Shown here piece by piece: positions 8,712-18,775 of a DNA stretch of 62,947 bases. The notes below the pieces were generated by a model. It worked only from the letters and a program-made list of their open reading frames with translations, was not told the DNA's origin and ran no database searches. This DNA is from Lachnospiraceae bacterium (GTDB taxonomy: Bacteria; Bacillota; Clostridia; Lachnospirales; Lachnospiraceae): NCBI GenBank assembly GCA_017558865.1, contig JAFYTM010000121.1, positions 1 through 62,947 of the forward strand, in the 5' to 3' direction. The translations under genes were made by a program, and so were the position numbers. Within the stretch, counting starts at the first letter, position 1. The number at the start of each line of letters is the position of its first letter.

Positions 8712-9104
8712 AGGTGTAAAGTAAACAAAGAAATACCAATGTTAATTAGCTAATAACCATCATCATCTGCGTAACGTCTATCATTTTTTAATTGGATACA
8801 CGCGTGTAGCTAATTTGATATAATGTAATCGAGAACTAAGAATTTAGATAAATGAAGCATTCAACATTTGAATGGAAATGCTATTGGATTTTGATTTGAA
8901 TGTTGATTACAAAATGTTGAATTCGAGAGACATTGTCTCCCGAATATCTACCTGAATACTTTGCACGTATTACGATTACAAATTTGTGACCTAAATTTGT
9001 GTAATGGGACAAAAACGAGTATCAGCCAGAAGATTTTATAATAATTATACGAATTTCTGGCTGTGGGACAACCTTTTTTACTATAGGTTATGGAGGCGAG
9101 AATT
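8712..9104. other. 393-base regulatory/repeat region between RhuM and uvrB
   Basis: No gene is seen. It holds the right copy of the 50-base direct repeat (8958-9007) and a perfect 7-bp inverted repeat, CATTCAA-CAT-TTGAATG (8858-8874). An 11-bp inverted repeat with one mismatch is centred at 8933 (8921-8945). A possible extended -10 element (TGATATAAT, 8816-8824) lacks a well-placed -35. A short motif GGATACACGCGTGTAGC (8793) resembles GGATACATACATGTAGC (7568). This DNA must supply transcription of uvrB, but no single strong promoter stands out. Confidence 0.6.
8958..9007 (+). repeat. direct repeat, right copy (50 nt core)
   Basis: Matches 7494-7543 at 46 of 50 positions. The sequence contains an imperfect inverted repeat (ATTAC...AAATTT with AAATTT...GTAAT). 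The two copies bracket RhuM, and this copy ends about 100 bases before the uvrB start. Confidence 0.9.
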
Positions 9105-11162
9105 ATGCAAGATGCACAAAAAGAAGAGCAAGGATATTCGCAATCCACTTCGTTACTTGCTCATAAAAACAGCCAAGCTGTTTTTAAATTACATTCTGAA
9201 TACAAACCTACGGGTGACCAGCCGCAGGCAATTGAAGCTCTTGTGAAAGGCTTTCAGGAAGGCAATCAGTTTCAGACCTTACTTGGAGTAACCGGTTCCG
9301 GCAAGACTTTTACCATGGCCAACGTCATCCAGCAGTTAAACAAGCCAACGCTCATCATTGCCCACAACAAGACCCTGGCGGCTCAGTTATACAGCGAAAT
9401 GAAGGAATTCTTCCCGGAGAACGCAGTCGAATATTTTGTGTCCTACTATGATTATTATCAGCCGGAAGCCTATGTGCCTTCCAGCGACACCTACATTGCG
9501 AAGGACTCTTCCATAAATGATGAGATTGACAAGCTGCGCCTGTCTGCGACGACAGCACTGGCAGAGCGTCGGGATGTTATCATTATTGCAAGTGTATCCT
9601 GTATCTATGGACTGGGTTCACCGATTGATTATAAGAACATGGTTCTGTCTTTGCGTCCGGGCATGGAGCGTGACCGGGATGAGATGATTCACAGATTGAT
9701 CGAGATGCAGTATGACCGCAATGAGATGGACTTTAAGCGCGGTACTTTTCGGGTACGGGGAGATGTGGTGGAGATCATTCCGGCAGATTCTTCGGATACG
9801 GCAATTCGCGTAGAATTTTTTGGCGATGAGATTGACCGTCTTCTGGAGATCGATGTGTTGACGGGGGAGATCAAAAGTCAGTTAAAGCATGCGGCGATCT
9901 TTCCGGCATCCCATTATGTAGTGCCAGTGGAGAAGATCAGGGAAGCAGTGAAGAATATTGAGATGGAACTGGAAGAGAGAGTTCGTTATTTTAAAGGAGA
10001 AGACAAGCTGTTAGAGGCGCAGCGTATTGCGGAACGGACGAATTTTGATATTGAGATGCTGAAAGAGACAGGATTCTGTTCCGGTATTGAGAACTATTCC
10101 CGGCATCTGGCGGGACTGGAACCGGGTACACCGCCTCATACGTTGATTGATTATTTCGATGATGATTTTCTGATGATTATTGATGAGTCTCACAAGACAA
10201 TCCCACAGGTTCGCGGAATGTATTTTGGAGACCAGAGCAGAAAGGGAACATTGGTGGATTATGGATTCCGTCTGCCTTCAGCAAAGGATAATCGTCCTTT
10301 GAGTTTCGATGAATTTGAAAGTAAAATCAATCAGATCATGTTTGTATCAGCGACTCCGGGAGAATATGAGGAGGAGCATGAGCTTTTTCGTGCAGAACAG
10401 ATCATTCGTCCAACGGGGCTTCTTGACCCGAAGGTCGAAGTACGTCCGGTGGAAGGGCAGATTGATGATCTGATCGGTGAGATCCATAAAGAGGTCAAGA
10501 ACCATCATAAAGTGCTGATTACAACGCTGACCAAGCGCATGGCAGAGGATCTGACCAGTTATATGAAAGAATTGGGGATTCGGGTGCGATATTTACACTC
10601 GGATGTGGATACACTGGAACGTACAGAGATTATCCGTGATATGCGTCTGGACGTGTTTGATGTCCTTGTGGGTATCAATCTTTTGAGAGAGGGCCTGGAT
10701 ATTCCAGAGATCACGCTGGTTGCGATTCTGGATGCAGATAAGGAGGGATTCCTTCGTTCTGCAACATCTCTGATTCAGACGATCGGACGTGCGGCTCGTA
10801 ACAGTGAAGGTCATGTAATCATGTATGCGGATATCATCACAGATTCTATGCGTCTGGCGATTGAGGAAACGAATCGAAGAAGAGAGATTCAGGAAGCGTA
10901 TAATCAGGAGCATGGTATCACGCCGCAGACGATCAAAAAAGCAGTACGTGACCTGATCCGTATCTCGAAAGAGGTTGCTCAGGAGGAGATGAAGTTTGAG
11001 AAAGATCCGGAGTCCATGGATCCGAAGGAGCTGGAAAAGCTGATCGGAAAGATTCAGAAGAAGATGAAAAAAGCGGCGGCTGATCTGGATTTTGAGACTG
11101 CAGCTATGCTGCGCGACCAGATGGTAGAGTTGAAAAAGCATTTGCAGGAGATGAAAGAATAG
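9105..11162 (+). CDS. uvrB: excinuclease ABC subunit B
   Basis: UvrB is the damage-verifying helicase-like subunit of nucleotide excision repair. It shows Walker A GVTGSGKT, the beta-hairpin region [12 protein letters not shown], the DESH box, helicase motif [10 protein letters not shown] and a C-terminal UVR motif (about the last 45 residues) that contacts UvrC. The ATG at 9105 is chosen because GGAGGCG lies 7 bases before it; an in-frame ATG at 9090 overlaps that site. The protein is 685 residues, with about 27 residues ahead of the conserved start FKLHSEY where most UvrB proteins have two or three. This extra piece lies at the junction with the upstream insertion scar. The stop abuts the uvrA start. 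Confidence 0.96.
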   Translation: MQDAQKEEQGYSQSTSLLAHKNSQAVFKLHSEYKPTGDQPQAIEALVKGFQEGNQFQTLLGVTGSGKTFTMANVIQQLNKPTLIIAHNKTLAAQLYSEMKEFFPENAVEYFVSYYDYYQPEAYVPSSDTYIAKDSSINDEIDKLRLSATTALAERRDVIIIASVSCIYGLGSPIDYKNMVLSLRPGMERDRDEMIHRLIEMQYDRNEMDFKRGTFRVRGDVVEIIPADSSDTAIRVEFFGDEIDRLLEIDVLTGEIKSQLKHAAIFPASHYVVPVEKIREAVKNIEMELEERVRYFKGEDKLLEAQRIAERTNFDIEMLKETGFCSGIENYSRHLAGLEPGTPPHTLIDYFDDDFLMIIDESHKTIPQVRGMYFGDQSRKGTLVDYGFRLPSAKDNRPLSFDEFESKINQIMFVSATPGEYEEEHELFRAEQIIRPTGLLDPKVEVRPVEGQIDDLIGEIHKEVKNHHKVLITTLTKRMAEDLTSYMKELGIRVRYLHSDVDTLERTEIIRDMRLDVFDVLVGINLLREGLDIPEITLVAILDADKEGFLRSATSLIQTIGRAARNSEGHVIMYADIITDSMRLAIEETNRRREIQEAYNQEHGITPQTIKKAVRDLIRISKEVAQEEMKFEKDPESMDPKELEKLIGKIQKKMKKAAADLDFETAAMLRDQMVELKKHLQEMKE

Positions 11163-14018
11163 ATGTCAGAAGAGAGAAGAAAGTTTATTAAGATCCGAGG
11201 TGCCAATGAGCATAATCTGAAAAATATAGATCTGGAGATTCCGAGAAATGAACTGGTTGTATTGACCGGTTTGAGCGGTTCCGGTAAATCTTCTCTGGCC
11301 TTTGATACGATTTATGCAGAGGGGCAGAGACGATATATGGAATCTTTGTCTTCCTATGCGAGACAGTTTCTGGGACAGATGGAAAAGCCGGATGTAGAGA
11401 GTATTGAGGGACTTTCACCAGCAATTTCGATTGATCAGAAATCAACCAACCGCAATCCGAGATCGACAGTTGGTACGGTAACGGAGATATATGACTATTT
11501 TCGTCTGCTCTATGCGAGGATTGGTATTCCGCATTGTCCGAAATGCGGACGTGAGATTAAAAAGCAGAGTGTAGACCAGATGGTAGATCAGATTATGACA
11601 CTGCCGGAGCGCACGAAGATCCAGCTTTTGGCACCAGTTGTCAAAGGACGTAAGGGTGAGCATGTCAAAGTGCTGGAACAGGCGAGAAAGAGCGGTTTTG
11701 TCCGAGCAAAGATTGACGGCAATCTGTATGAGTTGTCCGAAGAGATCAAGCTGGATAAAAAAATCAAGCATTTGATTGAAATCGTGGTAGATCGTCTGGT
11801 TGTAAAGGAAGGGATTGAAAAGCGTCTGGCAGATTCGATTGAGACGGTTCTTGGACTGGCGGACGGTCTGCTTGTGGTGGATGTCATTGATGGAGAACTG
11901 ATGACTATGAGCTCCAGCTATGCCTGTCCGGAGTGTGGGATCAGTATAGAAGAGATCGAACCGAGAAGTTTTTCTTTCAACAATCCATTTGGTGCCTGCC
12001 CGGACTGCTTTGGTCTTGGATATAAGATGGAATTTGACGAAGATCTGATGATCCCTGATAAATCACTGAGTATTGCAGAGGGCGCGATACAGGTTATGGG
12101 GTGGCAGTCCTGTACAGATGCTTCCAGTTTTACGAATGCAATTCTGCGGGCACTGTCTCAGGAGTACGGTTTTGAACTGGAGACTCCGTACCAGGATTAT
12201 CCGGAGGATATCCGTTATATACTGATCCACGGAACGAATGGCCGTGAAGTAAAGGTTCATTATAAAGGGCAGCGCGGAGAAGGGGTTTATCCGGTTGCAT
12301 TTGAAGGATTGATCAAGAACTCTGAAAGGCGTTATCGGGAAACCAGTTCTGATGTGATGAAGCAGGAATATGAAAGCTTCATGCGTATCACTCCATGCCG
12401 TGCCTGTAAGGGGAAGCGTCTGAAACCGGGATCTCTGGCAGTGACAGTCTGTGGAAAGAATATTCATGATGTGACCAATCAGTCTGTACAGGATCTGCAG
12501 AAGTTTTTAGAACAAATGGTTCTGACAAAACAGCAGATGATGATTGGTGATCAGATTTTAAGAGAGATCAAAGCGCGTATCAAATTTTTGATGGATGTGG
12601 GACTGAATTATCTGTCTTTGACCAGAGCGACAGGAACGCTGTCCGGTGGAGAAGCGCAGCGTATCCGTCTGGCAACTCAGATTGGTTCCGGTCTGGTAGG
12701 TGTGGCATATATTCTGGATGAGCCAAGTATCGGTCTGCATCAGAGGGATAATGACAAGCTGCTGAACACGCTTTGCCATTTGCGTGATCTTGGAAATACC
12801 GTGATTGTAGTGGAGCACGACGAGGATACGATGCTGGCAGCAGATTATATCGTAGATATTGGTCCGGGTGCGGGAGAACATGGCGGACAGGTCGTAGCGA
12901 CCGGTACAGCAAGAGAGCTGATGGAGCATCCAGATTCCGTGACAGGAGCGTATCTGAGCGGCAGAATCCAGATTCCGGTTCCGGAAAGGAGAAGAGTTCC
13001 GACTGGCTGGATGACAGTGAAAGGTGCGAAGGAAAATAATCTGAAGAATGTTGATGTGAAATTTCCATTGGGTGTTCTCACCTGTGTGACGGGTGTATCC
13101 GGTTCGGGAAAGAGTTCTTTGGTCAATGAGATTCTGTATAAGAGTCTTGCAAAAAAACTGAACCGCGCCCGTACCATTCCGGGAAAGCACCGCAGCATCG
13201 AAGGGATGGAACAGCTGGATAAAGTTATCTGTATTGATCAGTCACCGATTGGACGTACTCCACGCTCTAATCCGGCGACCTATACAGGTGTATTTGATAT
13301 GATTCGAGATCTGTTCGCGTCTACATCGGATGCCAAGGCAAGGGGATATAAAAAAGGTCGTTTTAGTTTTAATGTAAAGGGCGGACGATGTGAGGCATGT
13401 TCAGGTGATGGTATTCTGAAGATTGAGATGCATTTTTTGCCGGATGTATATGTGCCTTGTGAAGTTTGTCAGGGAAAAAGGTATAATCGGGAAACTCTGG
13501 AAGTAAAATATAAAGGTAAGAACATCTATGATGTACTGAATATGACTGTGGAAGAAGCACTGGGATTTTTTGAAAATGTTCCGTTTATCCGAAGAAAGAT
13601 TGAGACGTTATATGATGTGGGACTTTCCTATATTAAGCTGGGGCAGCCGTCGACTACTTTGTCCGGAGGAGAGGCACAGCGAATTAAGCTGGCAACGGAG
13701 CTGAGTCGCCGCAGTACAGGCAAGACCGTGTATATTCTGGATGAGCCGACGACAGGTCTTCATTTTGCAGATGTGCATAAACTGACAGAGATTTTGCAGC
13801 GACTGGCAGAAGGCGGTAATACGGTGATTGTTATTGAACATAATCTGGATGTGATTAAAACGGCGGATTATATCATTGACATGGGACCGGAAGGCGGAGA
13901 TGGCGGAGGTACTGTGGTGGCACAGGGAACACCGGAGATAGTAGCAGAAGTACCTCAGTCCTATACTGGATATTATGTAAAAAAATATTTGCAAAAAGGC
14001 GGAACTGTTGTATCATAG
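11163..14018 (+). CDS. uvrA: excinuclease ABC subunit A
   Basis: UvrA recognises DNA damage and loads UvrB. The 951-residue protein has two ABC ATPase halves: Walker A GLSGSGKS and GVSGSGKS, signatures [12 protein letters not shown] and [12 protein letters not shown], and Walker B boxes LDEPSIGLH and LDEPTTGLH. Zinc-binding cysteine pairs include CPKC, CPEC/CPDC and CEAC/CEVC. The ATG follows the uvrB stop with no gap, and its ribosome binding site (AGGAG) lies inside uvrB, so the two are translationally coupled. Length is typical. No lexA-type operator was found upstream of this pair. Confidence 0.97.
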   Translation: MSEERRKFIKIRGANEHNLKNIDLEIPRNELVVLTGLSGSGKSSLAFDTIYAEGQRRYMESLSSYARQFLGQMEKPDVESIEGLSPAISIDQKSTNRNPRSTVGTVTEIYDYFRLLYARIGIPHCPKCGREIKKQSVDQMVDQIMTLPERTKIQLLAPVVKGRKGEHVKVLEQARKSGFVRAKIDGNLYELSEEIKLDKKIKHLIEIVVDRLVVKEGIEKRLADSIETVLGLADGLLVVDVIDGELMTMSSSYACPECGISIEEIEPRSFSFNNPFGACPDCFGLGYKMEFDEDLMIPDKSLSIAEGAIQVMGWQSCTDASSFTNAILRALSQEYGFELETPYQDYPEDIRYILIHGTNGREVKVHYKGQRGEGVYPVAFEGLIKNSERRYRETSSDVMKQEYESFMRITPCRACKGKRLKPGSLAVTVCGKNIHDVTNQSVQDLQKFLEQMVLTKQQMMIGDQILREIKARIKFLMDVGLNYLSLTRATGTLSGGEAQRIRLATQIGSGLVGVAYILDEPSIGLHQRDNDKLLNTLCHLRDLGNTVIVVEHDEDTMLAADYIVDIGPGAGEHGGQVVATGTARELMEHPDSVTGAYLSGRIQIPVPERRRVPTGWMTVKGAKENNLKNVDVKFPLGVLTCVTGVSGSGKSSLVNEILYKSLAKKLNRARTIPGKHRSIEGMEQLDKVICIDQSPIGRTPRSNPATYTGVFDMIRDLFASTSDAKARGYKKGRFSFNVKGGRCEACSGDGILKIEMHFLPDVYVPCEVCQGKRYNRETLEVKYKGKNIYDVLNMTVEEALGFFENVPFIRRKIETLYDVGLSYIKLGQPSTTLSGGEAQRIKLATELSRRSTGKTVYILDEPTTGLHFADVHKLTEILQRLAEGGNTVIVIEHNLDVIKTADYIIDMGPEGGDGGGTVVAQGTPEIVAEVPQSYTGYYVKKYLQKGGTVVS

Positions 14019-14045
14019 AAAGTAAAACAACAGTGAGGATTCAAT

Positions 14046-14945
14046 ATGTTAGAACGTTTACAGGAACTGGCAGGGAAAGAACATGTATGGGCAGATGAGC
14101 CTATGAAACTGCATACCACATTTCGTGCCGGAGGCTGTGCGAAATATCTGGTGGAGCCGCAGTCGGCAGAACAGCTAAGAGAGCTTATGCAGATGTGCAG
14201 AGAAGCCGATATGCCTTATTATATAGTGGGAAATGGAAGCAATCTTCTGGTGAGCGATGAAGGATACGAAGGAGTTATCATTCATCTGTTCAAAAATATG
14301 TCAGAAGCTCGCGTAGATGGGAAGTGTCTGGTTCTTCAGGCAGGAGTGCAGCTTGTAAGGGCTGCAAGACTTGCCTGTAAAGAAGGATTGACCGGTCTGG
14401 AGTTTGCATCCGGTATTCCGGGAACGGTCGGCGGTGCTCTGGTTATGAATGCAGGTGCTTACGGCGGAGAGATGAAAGATATTGTCCGCAGTGTGAAAGT
14501 ACTCACAATGGATGGTCAGGTCCGGGAATATACTAATGAAGAGATGCAGTTTGGTTACCGGTGCAGTCGAATCGCTTCAGAAGGAAGTGTAGTGCTGGAA
14601 GCAGTGCTGGAGCTTGAAAGAGGTGATTCTGATCAGATACAGGCAAAAATGGATGAATTAAAAGAACAGAGACTTGCAAAGCAGCCGTTGGAATATGGCA
14701 GTGCAGGAAGTACATTTAAGCGTCCGGAAGGATATTTTGCGGGCAAACTGATTCAGGATGCAGGACTTCGTGGTTTTTCGGTTGGAGATGCACAGGTGTC
14801 GGAAAAACATTGCGGCTTTGTGATCAATAAAGGCAATGCGACTGCATCTGAGATTGCAGAATTGATCAAAGAAGTGCAGAGAAAAGTGCTGGAGAATTCC
14901 GGAGTTCATCTGGAGACGGAAGTGAAGTTTTTGGGAAACTTTTAA
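14046..14945 (+). CDS. murB: UDP-N-acetylenolpyruvoylglucosamine reductase
   Basis: MurB reduces UDP-GlcNAc-enolpyruvate to UDP-MurNAc using NADPH and FAD, an early cytoplasmic step of peptidoglycan synthesis. The 299-residue protein has the FAD-binding sequence GNGSNLLVSDEGYEG, the stretch SGIPGTVGGALVMNAGAYGGEM cut by family-conserved glycines, and the catalytic serine region YGSAGSTFKRP. Its length fits the shorter type II class. A GAGG ribosome binding site lies 7 bases before the ATG. It continues the uvrBA operon and is followed by rapZ after 19 bases, as in many clostridia. Confidence 0.95.
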   Translation: MLERLQELAGKEHVWADEPMKLHTTFRAGGCAKYLVEPQSAEQLRELMQMCREADMPYYIVGNGSNLLVSDEGYEGVIIHLFKNMSEARVDGKCLVLQAGVQLVRAARLACKEGLTGLEFASGIPGTVGGALVMNAGAYGGEMKDIVRSVKVLTMDGQVREYTNEEMQFGYRCSRIASEGSVVLEAVLELERGDSDQIQAKMDELKEQRLAKQPLEYGSAGSTFKRPEGYFAGKLIQDAGLRGFSVGDAQVSEKHCGFVINKGNATASEIAELIKEVQRKVLENSGVHLETEVKFLGNF

Positions 14946-14964
14946 GATACAGGGGAGAGGTGCG

Positions 14965-15840
14965 ATGAGACTGGTGATCGTGACCGGTATGTCCGGTGCA
15001 GGAAAATCAACAGCAATGAAAGTTTTGGAAGATGCAGGTTATTTCTGTGTGGATAATCTGCCGATTCCTTTTGTTGACAAGTTTGTCGAATTGACAGCTT
15101 CCGGCAACAGTGAGATTACAAAAGTTGCACTTGGAATCGATATTCGAAGCGGGAAACTTTTGAGTGATCTGGAACAGATTCTTGAGCATATGTCTATAAA
15201 AGGACTCGACTATGAGATTCTGTTTTTGGATGCGAGTGATGAAGTGCTGGTCAAACGTTATAAAGAGACTAGACGCATGCATCCATTGGCTGAAACTGGA
15301 AGTATTGCACAGGGAATTACTCTGGAAAGAGAACATTTGATGTTTTTGAAGAAACAGGCAGATTATATTATTGATACAAGTATGCTGCTGGTCAGGGAAT
15401 TAAAGCAGGAGCTGGACAAGATTTTTGTGCAGAATCGGGAATTTAAGAATCTGATGATTACGGTTCTTTCTTTTGGGTTTAAGTATGGGATTCCAAGTGA
15501 TGCAGATCTGGTCTTTGATGTGCGTTTTCTTCCGAATCCTTATTATTATGAGGAACTTCGGAAACTGACAGGTAATGACCAGGAGATCCAGGATTTTGTT
15601 ATGGGATATGATATGGCTCATGTTTTTCTGGACAAGTTGGATGATATGGTGCGTTTCCTCGTTCCGAATTATGTGCTGGAGGGTAAAAATCAACTGGTGG
15701 TGGCCATTGGCTGTACCGGAGGAAAACACCGTTCGGTGACATTGGCAAACAAATTATATGAACGTCTGCAGCATCAGAATGAGTATGGTGTGAAGCTGGA
15801 TCACCGCGATATCGGAAAAGATGCAGCAAGAGGAAAATAG
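14965..15840 (+). CDS. rapZ: RNase adapter / nucleotide-binding protein RapZ
   Basis: This 291-residue protein is the RapZ/YvcJ P-loop family. Walker A is GMSGAGKS at residues 7-14, and the C-terminal domain has the family motif GCTGGKHRSV. In E. coli RapZ controls a small RNA for glucosamine-6-phosphate synthesis. In Bacillus YvcJ binds nucleotides and affects competence, and its molecular task is unsettled. GAGGTG precedes the ATG. The neighbours murB, whiA and HPr match the conserved Firmicute cluster, so the identification is secure while the role in this organism is inferred. Confidence 0.94.
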   Translation: MRLVIVTGMSGAGKSTAMKVLEDAGYFCVDNLPIPFVDKFVELTASGNSEITKVALGIDIRSGKLLSDLEQILEHMSIKGLDYEILFLDASDEVLVKRYKETRRMHPLAETGSIAQGITLEREHLMFLKKQADYIIDTSMLLVRELKQELDKIFVQNREFKNLMITVLSFGFKYGIPSDADLVFDVRFLPNPYYYEELRKLTGNDQEIQDFVMGYDMAHVFLDKLDDMVRFLVPNYVLEGKNQLVVAIGCTGGKHRSVTLANKLYERLQHQNEYGVKLDHRDIGKDAARGK

Positions 15841-15857
15841 GCGGAGGTAGACAGGGT

Positions 15858-16805
15858 ATGTCGTTTTCCGGCGATATAAAAGAAGAACTTTCTGAACTGA
15901 CATCTGGAGGGCGTCACTGCCGTCTGGCGGAGACAGCAGCAATCCTGAGTTTGTGTGGGAAAATAGTTATCACAGAGAATAATCATTATTGTGTTAAAAT
16001 TCAGACAGAAAATCTTCCAGTTGCAAGAAAATACTTTACATTATTGAGAAAAGCATTTAATATAAAATCGGAGGTTTCCGTACGGAAGAGCAGGGAATTA
16101 CGTTTCTACTCGGTTGTTGTAAAAAAAGACCGGGAAGCTAGAAGGCTGTTAAGAGATACTTGTCTGTTGGATTCGGAGGGGAACATTTCTGAATGCATGT
16201 CATTGATACATAATCAATTGTTAAAGCAGAGCTGCTGCAGACGTGCTTTTATACGGGGAGCATTTTTGGCAGCGGGGTCTGTGAGTGATCCGGAGAAATC
16301 CTATCACTTTGAGATTGTCTGCGTTTCTGAGCTGAAAGCAATACAGATTCGGGAGCTTCTTGTACAGCATGAGATCGATGCCAAGATCGTTATGCGAAAA
16401 AAGCATTACGTTGTTTATGTAAAAGAAGGTTCGCAGATTGTGGAACTTTTAGGGATTATGGGTGCGCATGCATCACTCATGCAGCTGGAGAATGTCCGGA
16501 TTGTGAAGGAGATGCGGAATTCGGTGAATCGTAAGGTGAACTGTGAGACTGCAAATCTGAATAAAACAGTTTCGACAGCAGTCCGGCAGATCGAAGATAT
16601 TCATTATATTGAACAGGAGATTGGGCTGCATGAACTTACAGAAGGTCTGGAACAGATAGCCAGACTCAGATTGAATCATCCGGATGCAAGTCTGAAGGAG
16701 CTGGGGGATTTACTGTCTCCAAAGGTTGGAAAGTCCGGTGTGAATCATCGTCTGCGAAAGCTTAGTCTTATCGCAGAGCAATTGCGTGAGGGCAAGGAGG
16801 AGTAA
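15858..16805 (+). CDS. whiA: DNA-binding protein WhiA
   Basis: WhiA has an N-terminal fold related to LAGLIDADG homing endonucleases without nuclease activity, and a C-terminal helix-turn-helix (about residues 215-315, including LKELGDLL and SGVNHRLRKL). In Streptomyces it controls sporulation; in Bacillus it affects cell division and chromosome segregation. Length (315 residues) is typical. GGAGG lies before the ATG and the gene follows rapZ by 17 bases. Its 3' end carries the ribosome binding site of the HPr-like gene. Confidence 0.94.
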   Translation: MSFSGDIKEELSELTSGGRHCRLAETAAILSLCGKIVITENNHYCVKIQTENLPVARKYFTLLRKAFNIKSEVSVRKSRELRFYSVVVKKDREARRLLRDTCLLDSEGNISECMSLIHNQLLKQSCCRRAFIRGAFLAAGSVSDPEKSYHFEIVCVSELKAIQIRELLVQHEIDAKIVMRKKHYVVYVKEGSQIVELLGIMGAHASLMQLENVRIVKEMRNSVNRKVNCETANLNKTVSTAVRQIEDIHYIEQEIGLHELTEGLEQIARLRLNHPDASLKELGDLLSPKVGKSGVNHRLRKLSLIAEQLREGKEE

Positions 16806-16806
16806 T

Positions 16807-17064
16807 ATGATTAAGAAACCGATCACCATTCAGATTGCAGATGGTCTGGAAGCAAGACCAGTTGCAGTATTAGTCCAGGTAGCAAGTCAGTTTGAGAGTA
16901 AGATCTACGTGGAGAATGGCGACAGAAAAGTGAATGCAAAAAGCATTATGGGAATGATGACCCTTGGATTGGCTGCTGGGGAATCTGTAGTGGTATCTGC
17001 AGAGGGCAGTGATGAGCAGGCTGCAATTGAGAAGATTGAGAAGTTTTTGAGCAGCAACAATTAA
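16807..17064 (+). CDS. Crh-like HPr paralog lacking the catalytic histidine
   Basis: This 85-residue protein has the HPr fold pattern, but position 15 is Glu (GLEARP) where HPr has the His that takes phosphate from PEP/Enzyme I. The regulatory Ser46 region (VNAKSIMG) is intact. That combination is like Bacillus Crh, which has Gln15 and acts only through Ser46 phosphorylation by HPr kinase to help CcpA. Crh also lies beside whiA in Bacillus, supporting the parallel. The start at 16807 is chosen for AAGGAGG just upstream, one base after the whiA stop. It should not carry phosphate in sugar transport. A hairpin follows at 17079. Confidence 0.9.
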   Translation: MIKKPITIQIADGLEARPVAVLVQVASQFESKIYVENGDRKVNAKSIMGMMTLGLAAGESVVVSAEGSDEQAAIEKIEKFLSSNN

Positions 17065-17078
17065 GAAATGGATAGATG

Positions 17079-17102
17079 GACGGGGGTTTTAGAACCCCCG
17101 TC
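17079..17102 (+). terminator. hairpin after the Crh-like gene
   Basis: A perfect 10-bp stem (GACGGGGGTT / AACCCCCGTC) with a 4-base loop is followed by TTACTATAT. The stem is strong and the T-run poor, so termination may be partial. Confidence 0.65.
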
Positions 17103-17128
17103 TTACTATATAATGCAGGAGGTATAAA

Positions 17129-17884
17129 GTGGAGGCCTATACAGGATTTGCACAGGTTTATGATCTGTTTATGGATAATATCCCATATGAAGAATGGGGA
17201 GTTTATCTGCTGGGTCTTTTACAGGAAAATGGAGTGAGTGATGGACTGGTACTGGAACTGGGATGCGGTACTGGTTCTATGACGGAGATTCTTGCGGAAG
17301 CGGGATATGATATGATCGGAATTGATCTTTCAGAGGAGATGCTGGAGACGGCTATGGAAAAAAGAGAACAGTCCGGGCATAATATCCTGTATCTGTGCCA
17401 GGATATGAGAGAGTTTGAATTGTATGGAACGGTGAGAGCAATTGTCAGTGTCTGTGATTCAATAAATTATGTTCTTGAAGAAGAAGAATTATTGGGTATC
17501 CTGACTTCTGCGGCTCGGAATTATCTGGATTATGAAGGCCTTTTTATTTTTGACTTAAATACAGAATATAAATATCGAGAACTTCTGGGTGAGCAGACGA
17601 TTGCGGAGAACCGTGAAGAGGGCAGTTTTATCTGGGAAAATTATTATGATGAAGAAGAAATGATCAATGAATACAATCTGACTCTTTTCATTCGGGAAGA
17701 ATCGGATTATTATAGAAAATATGAAGAAAATCATTATCAGCGGGCATATAAGCTGGAGACGATAAGAGAGTTGGTAGACAGATCAGGATTGAAGCTTCTG
17801 CATATGTATGATGCTTTTACCCATGAGCCGGCGAGAGAAGATTCTGAGAGAGTCTATGTGATCTGTCAGCGAGAAAAGGAATAA
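17129..17884 (+). CDS. class I SAM-dependent methyltransferase
   Basis: The 251-residue protein has a Rossmann-type SAM-binding domain: motif I VLELGCGTGSMTEILAE at about residues 38-54, then GIDLSEEML for the acidic ribose-binding residue. The substrate cannot be told. It resembles the small methyltransferases often found beside hslO in Lachnospiraceae. The start is GTG with AGGAGGT 6 bases upstream; no ATG fits. It is followed by hslO after 11 bases and probably shares its transcript. Confidence 0.85.
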   Translation: MEAYTGFAQVYDLFMDNIPYEEWGVYLLGLLQENGVSDGLVLELGCGTGSMTEILAEAGYDMIGIDLSEEMLETAMEKREQSGHNILYLCQDMREFELYGTVRAIVSVCDSINYVLEEEELLGILTSAARNYLDYEGLFIFDLNTEYKYRELLGEQTIAENREEGSFIWENYYDEEEMINEYNLTLFIREESDYYRKYEENHYQRAYKLETIRELVDRSGLKLLHMYDAFTHEPAREDSERVYVICQREKE

Positions 17885-17895
17885 AGGAGAAATTT

Positions 17896-18774
17896 ATGAA
17901 AGATTATATTGTACGTGCAACGGCGGCGAACAGTCAAATTCGTGCGTTTGCAATTACATCAAAAAATATAGTGGAGACTGCCAGAGAAAAACATAATACC
18001 AGTCCAGTGGCAACAGCAGCACTTGGGCGTCTGCTCACAGCGGGTGCAATGATGGGTGCCATGATGAAGGGGGAAAAAGATATTCTGACTCTTCAGATCA
18101 AATGCAGCGGTCCAATCGGCGGTCTGACAGTTACTGCAGATGCACATGCCAGAGTGAAAGGATTTGTGGATCATCCAGATGTGATGCTCCCTCCAAATGC
18201 AAAAGGAAAGCTTGATGTAGGCGGTGCCATTGATCTGGGTGTGTTAAGTGTGATAAAGGATCTTGGCATGAAAGAGCCATATGTTGGACAGACTGAATTA
18301 AAGACCGGAGAGATTGCGGATGATTTGACTTATTATTTTGCGAATTCTGAGCAGGTGCCGTCTTCAGTAGGACTGGGTGTTCTGATGGAAAAGGACAATA
18401 CGGTAAAACAGGCCGGCGGCTTTATTATTCAGTTACTGCCGTTTGCAGATGAGGCAGTGATTGACAAGCTGGAGAAAAAACTGACCTCTATGGATTCAGT
18501 TACTTCCTACCTGGACAGAGGCTTTACACCGGAACAGCTTCTGCAGGAACTGCTGGGTGAGTTTGGTCTGGAGATTCTGGATCAAATGGATACAGAGTTT
18601 ATCTGTAACTGCAGCAAAGAACGTGTGGAAAAAGCGATTGTCAGCATTGGAAGAAAAGATTTGAACGAAATGGTTCAGGAAGGGAAACCAATTGAAGTGA
18701 AGTGTCATTTCTGTAATACCGCATATGAGTTCACAGTAGAGGATTTGAAGAAAATCATAAGAAGGAGTAAATAA
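17896..18774 (+). CDS. hslO: Hsp33 redox-regulated chaperone
   Basis: Hsp33 is a cytoplasmic holdase switched on by oxidation of a zinc-bound cysteine cluster. The cluster is seen near the C-terminus as CNC, 30-odd residues, then CHFC. The N-terminal substrate-binding domain is typical (RATAANSQIRAFAI), and the 292-residue length is normal. AAAGGAG precedes the ATG. The gene sits one base before nadE, so the two are co-transcribed. For an anaerobe a role in oxygen or hypochlorite stress is likely from family knowledge. Confidence 0.95.
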   Translation: MKDYIVRATAANSQIRAFAITSKNIVETAREKHNTSPVATAALGRLLTAGAMMGAMMKGEKDILTLQIKCSGPIGGLTVTADAHARVKGFVDHPDVMLPPNAKGKLDVGGAIDLGVLSVIKDLGMKEPYVGQTELKTGEIADDLTYYFANSEQVPSSVGLGVLMEKDNTVKQAGGFIIQLLPFADEAVIDKLEKKLTSMDSVTSYLDRGFTPEQLLQELLGEFGLEILDQMDTEFICNCSKERVEKAIVSIGRKDLNEMVQEGKPIEVKCHFCNTAYEFTVEDLKKIIRRSK

Positions 18775-18775
18775 G

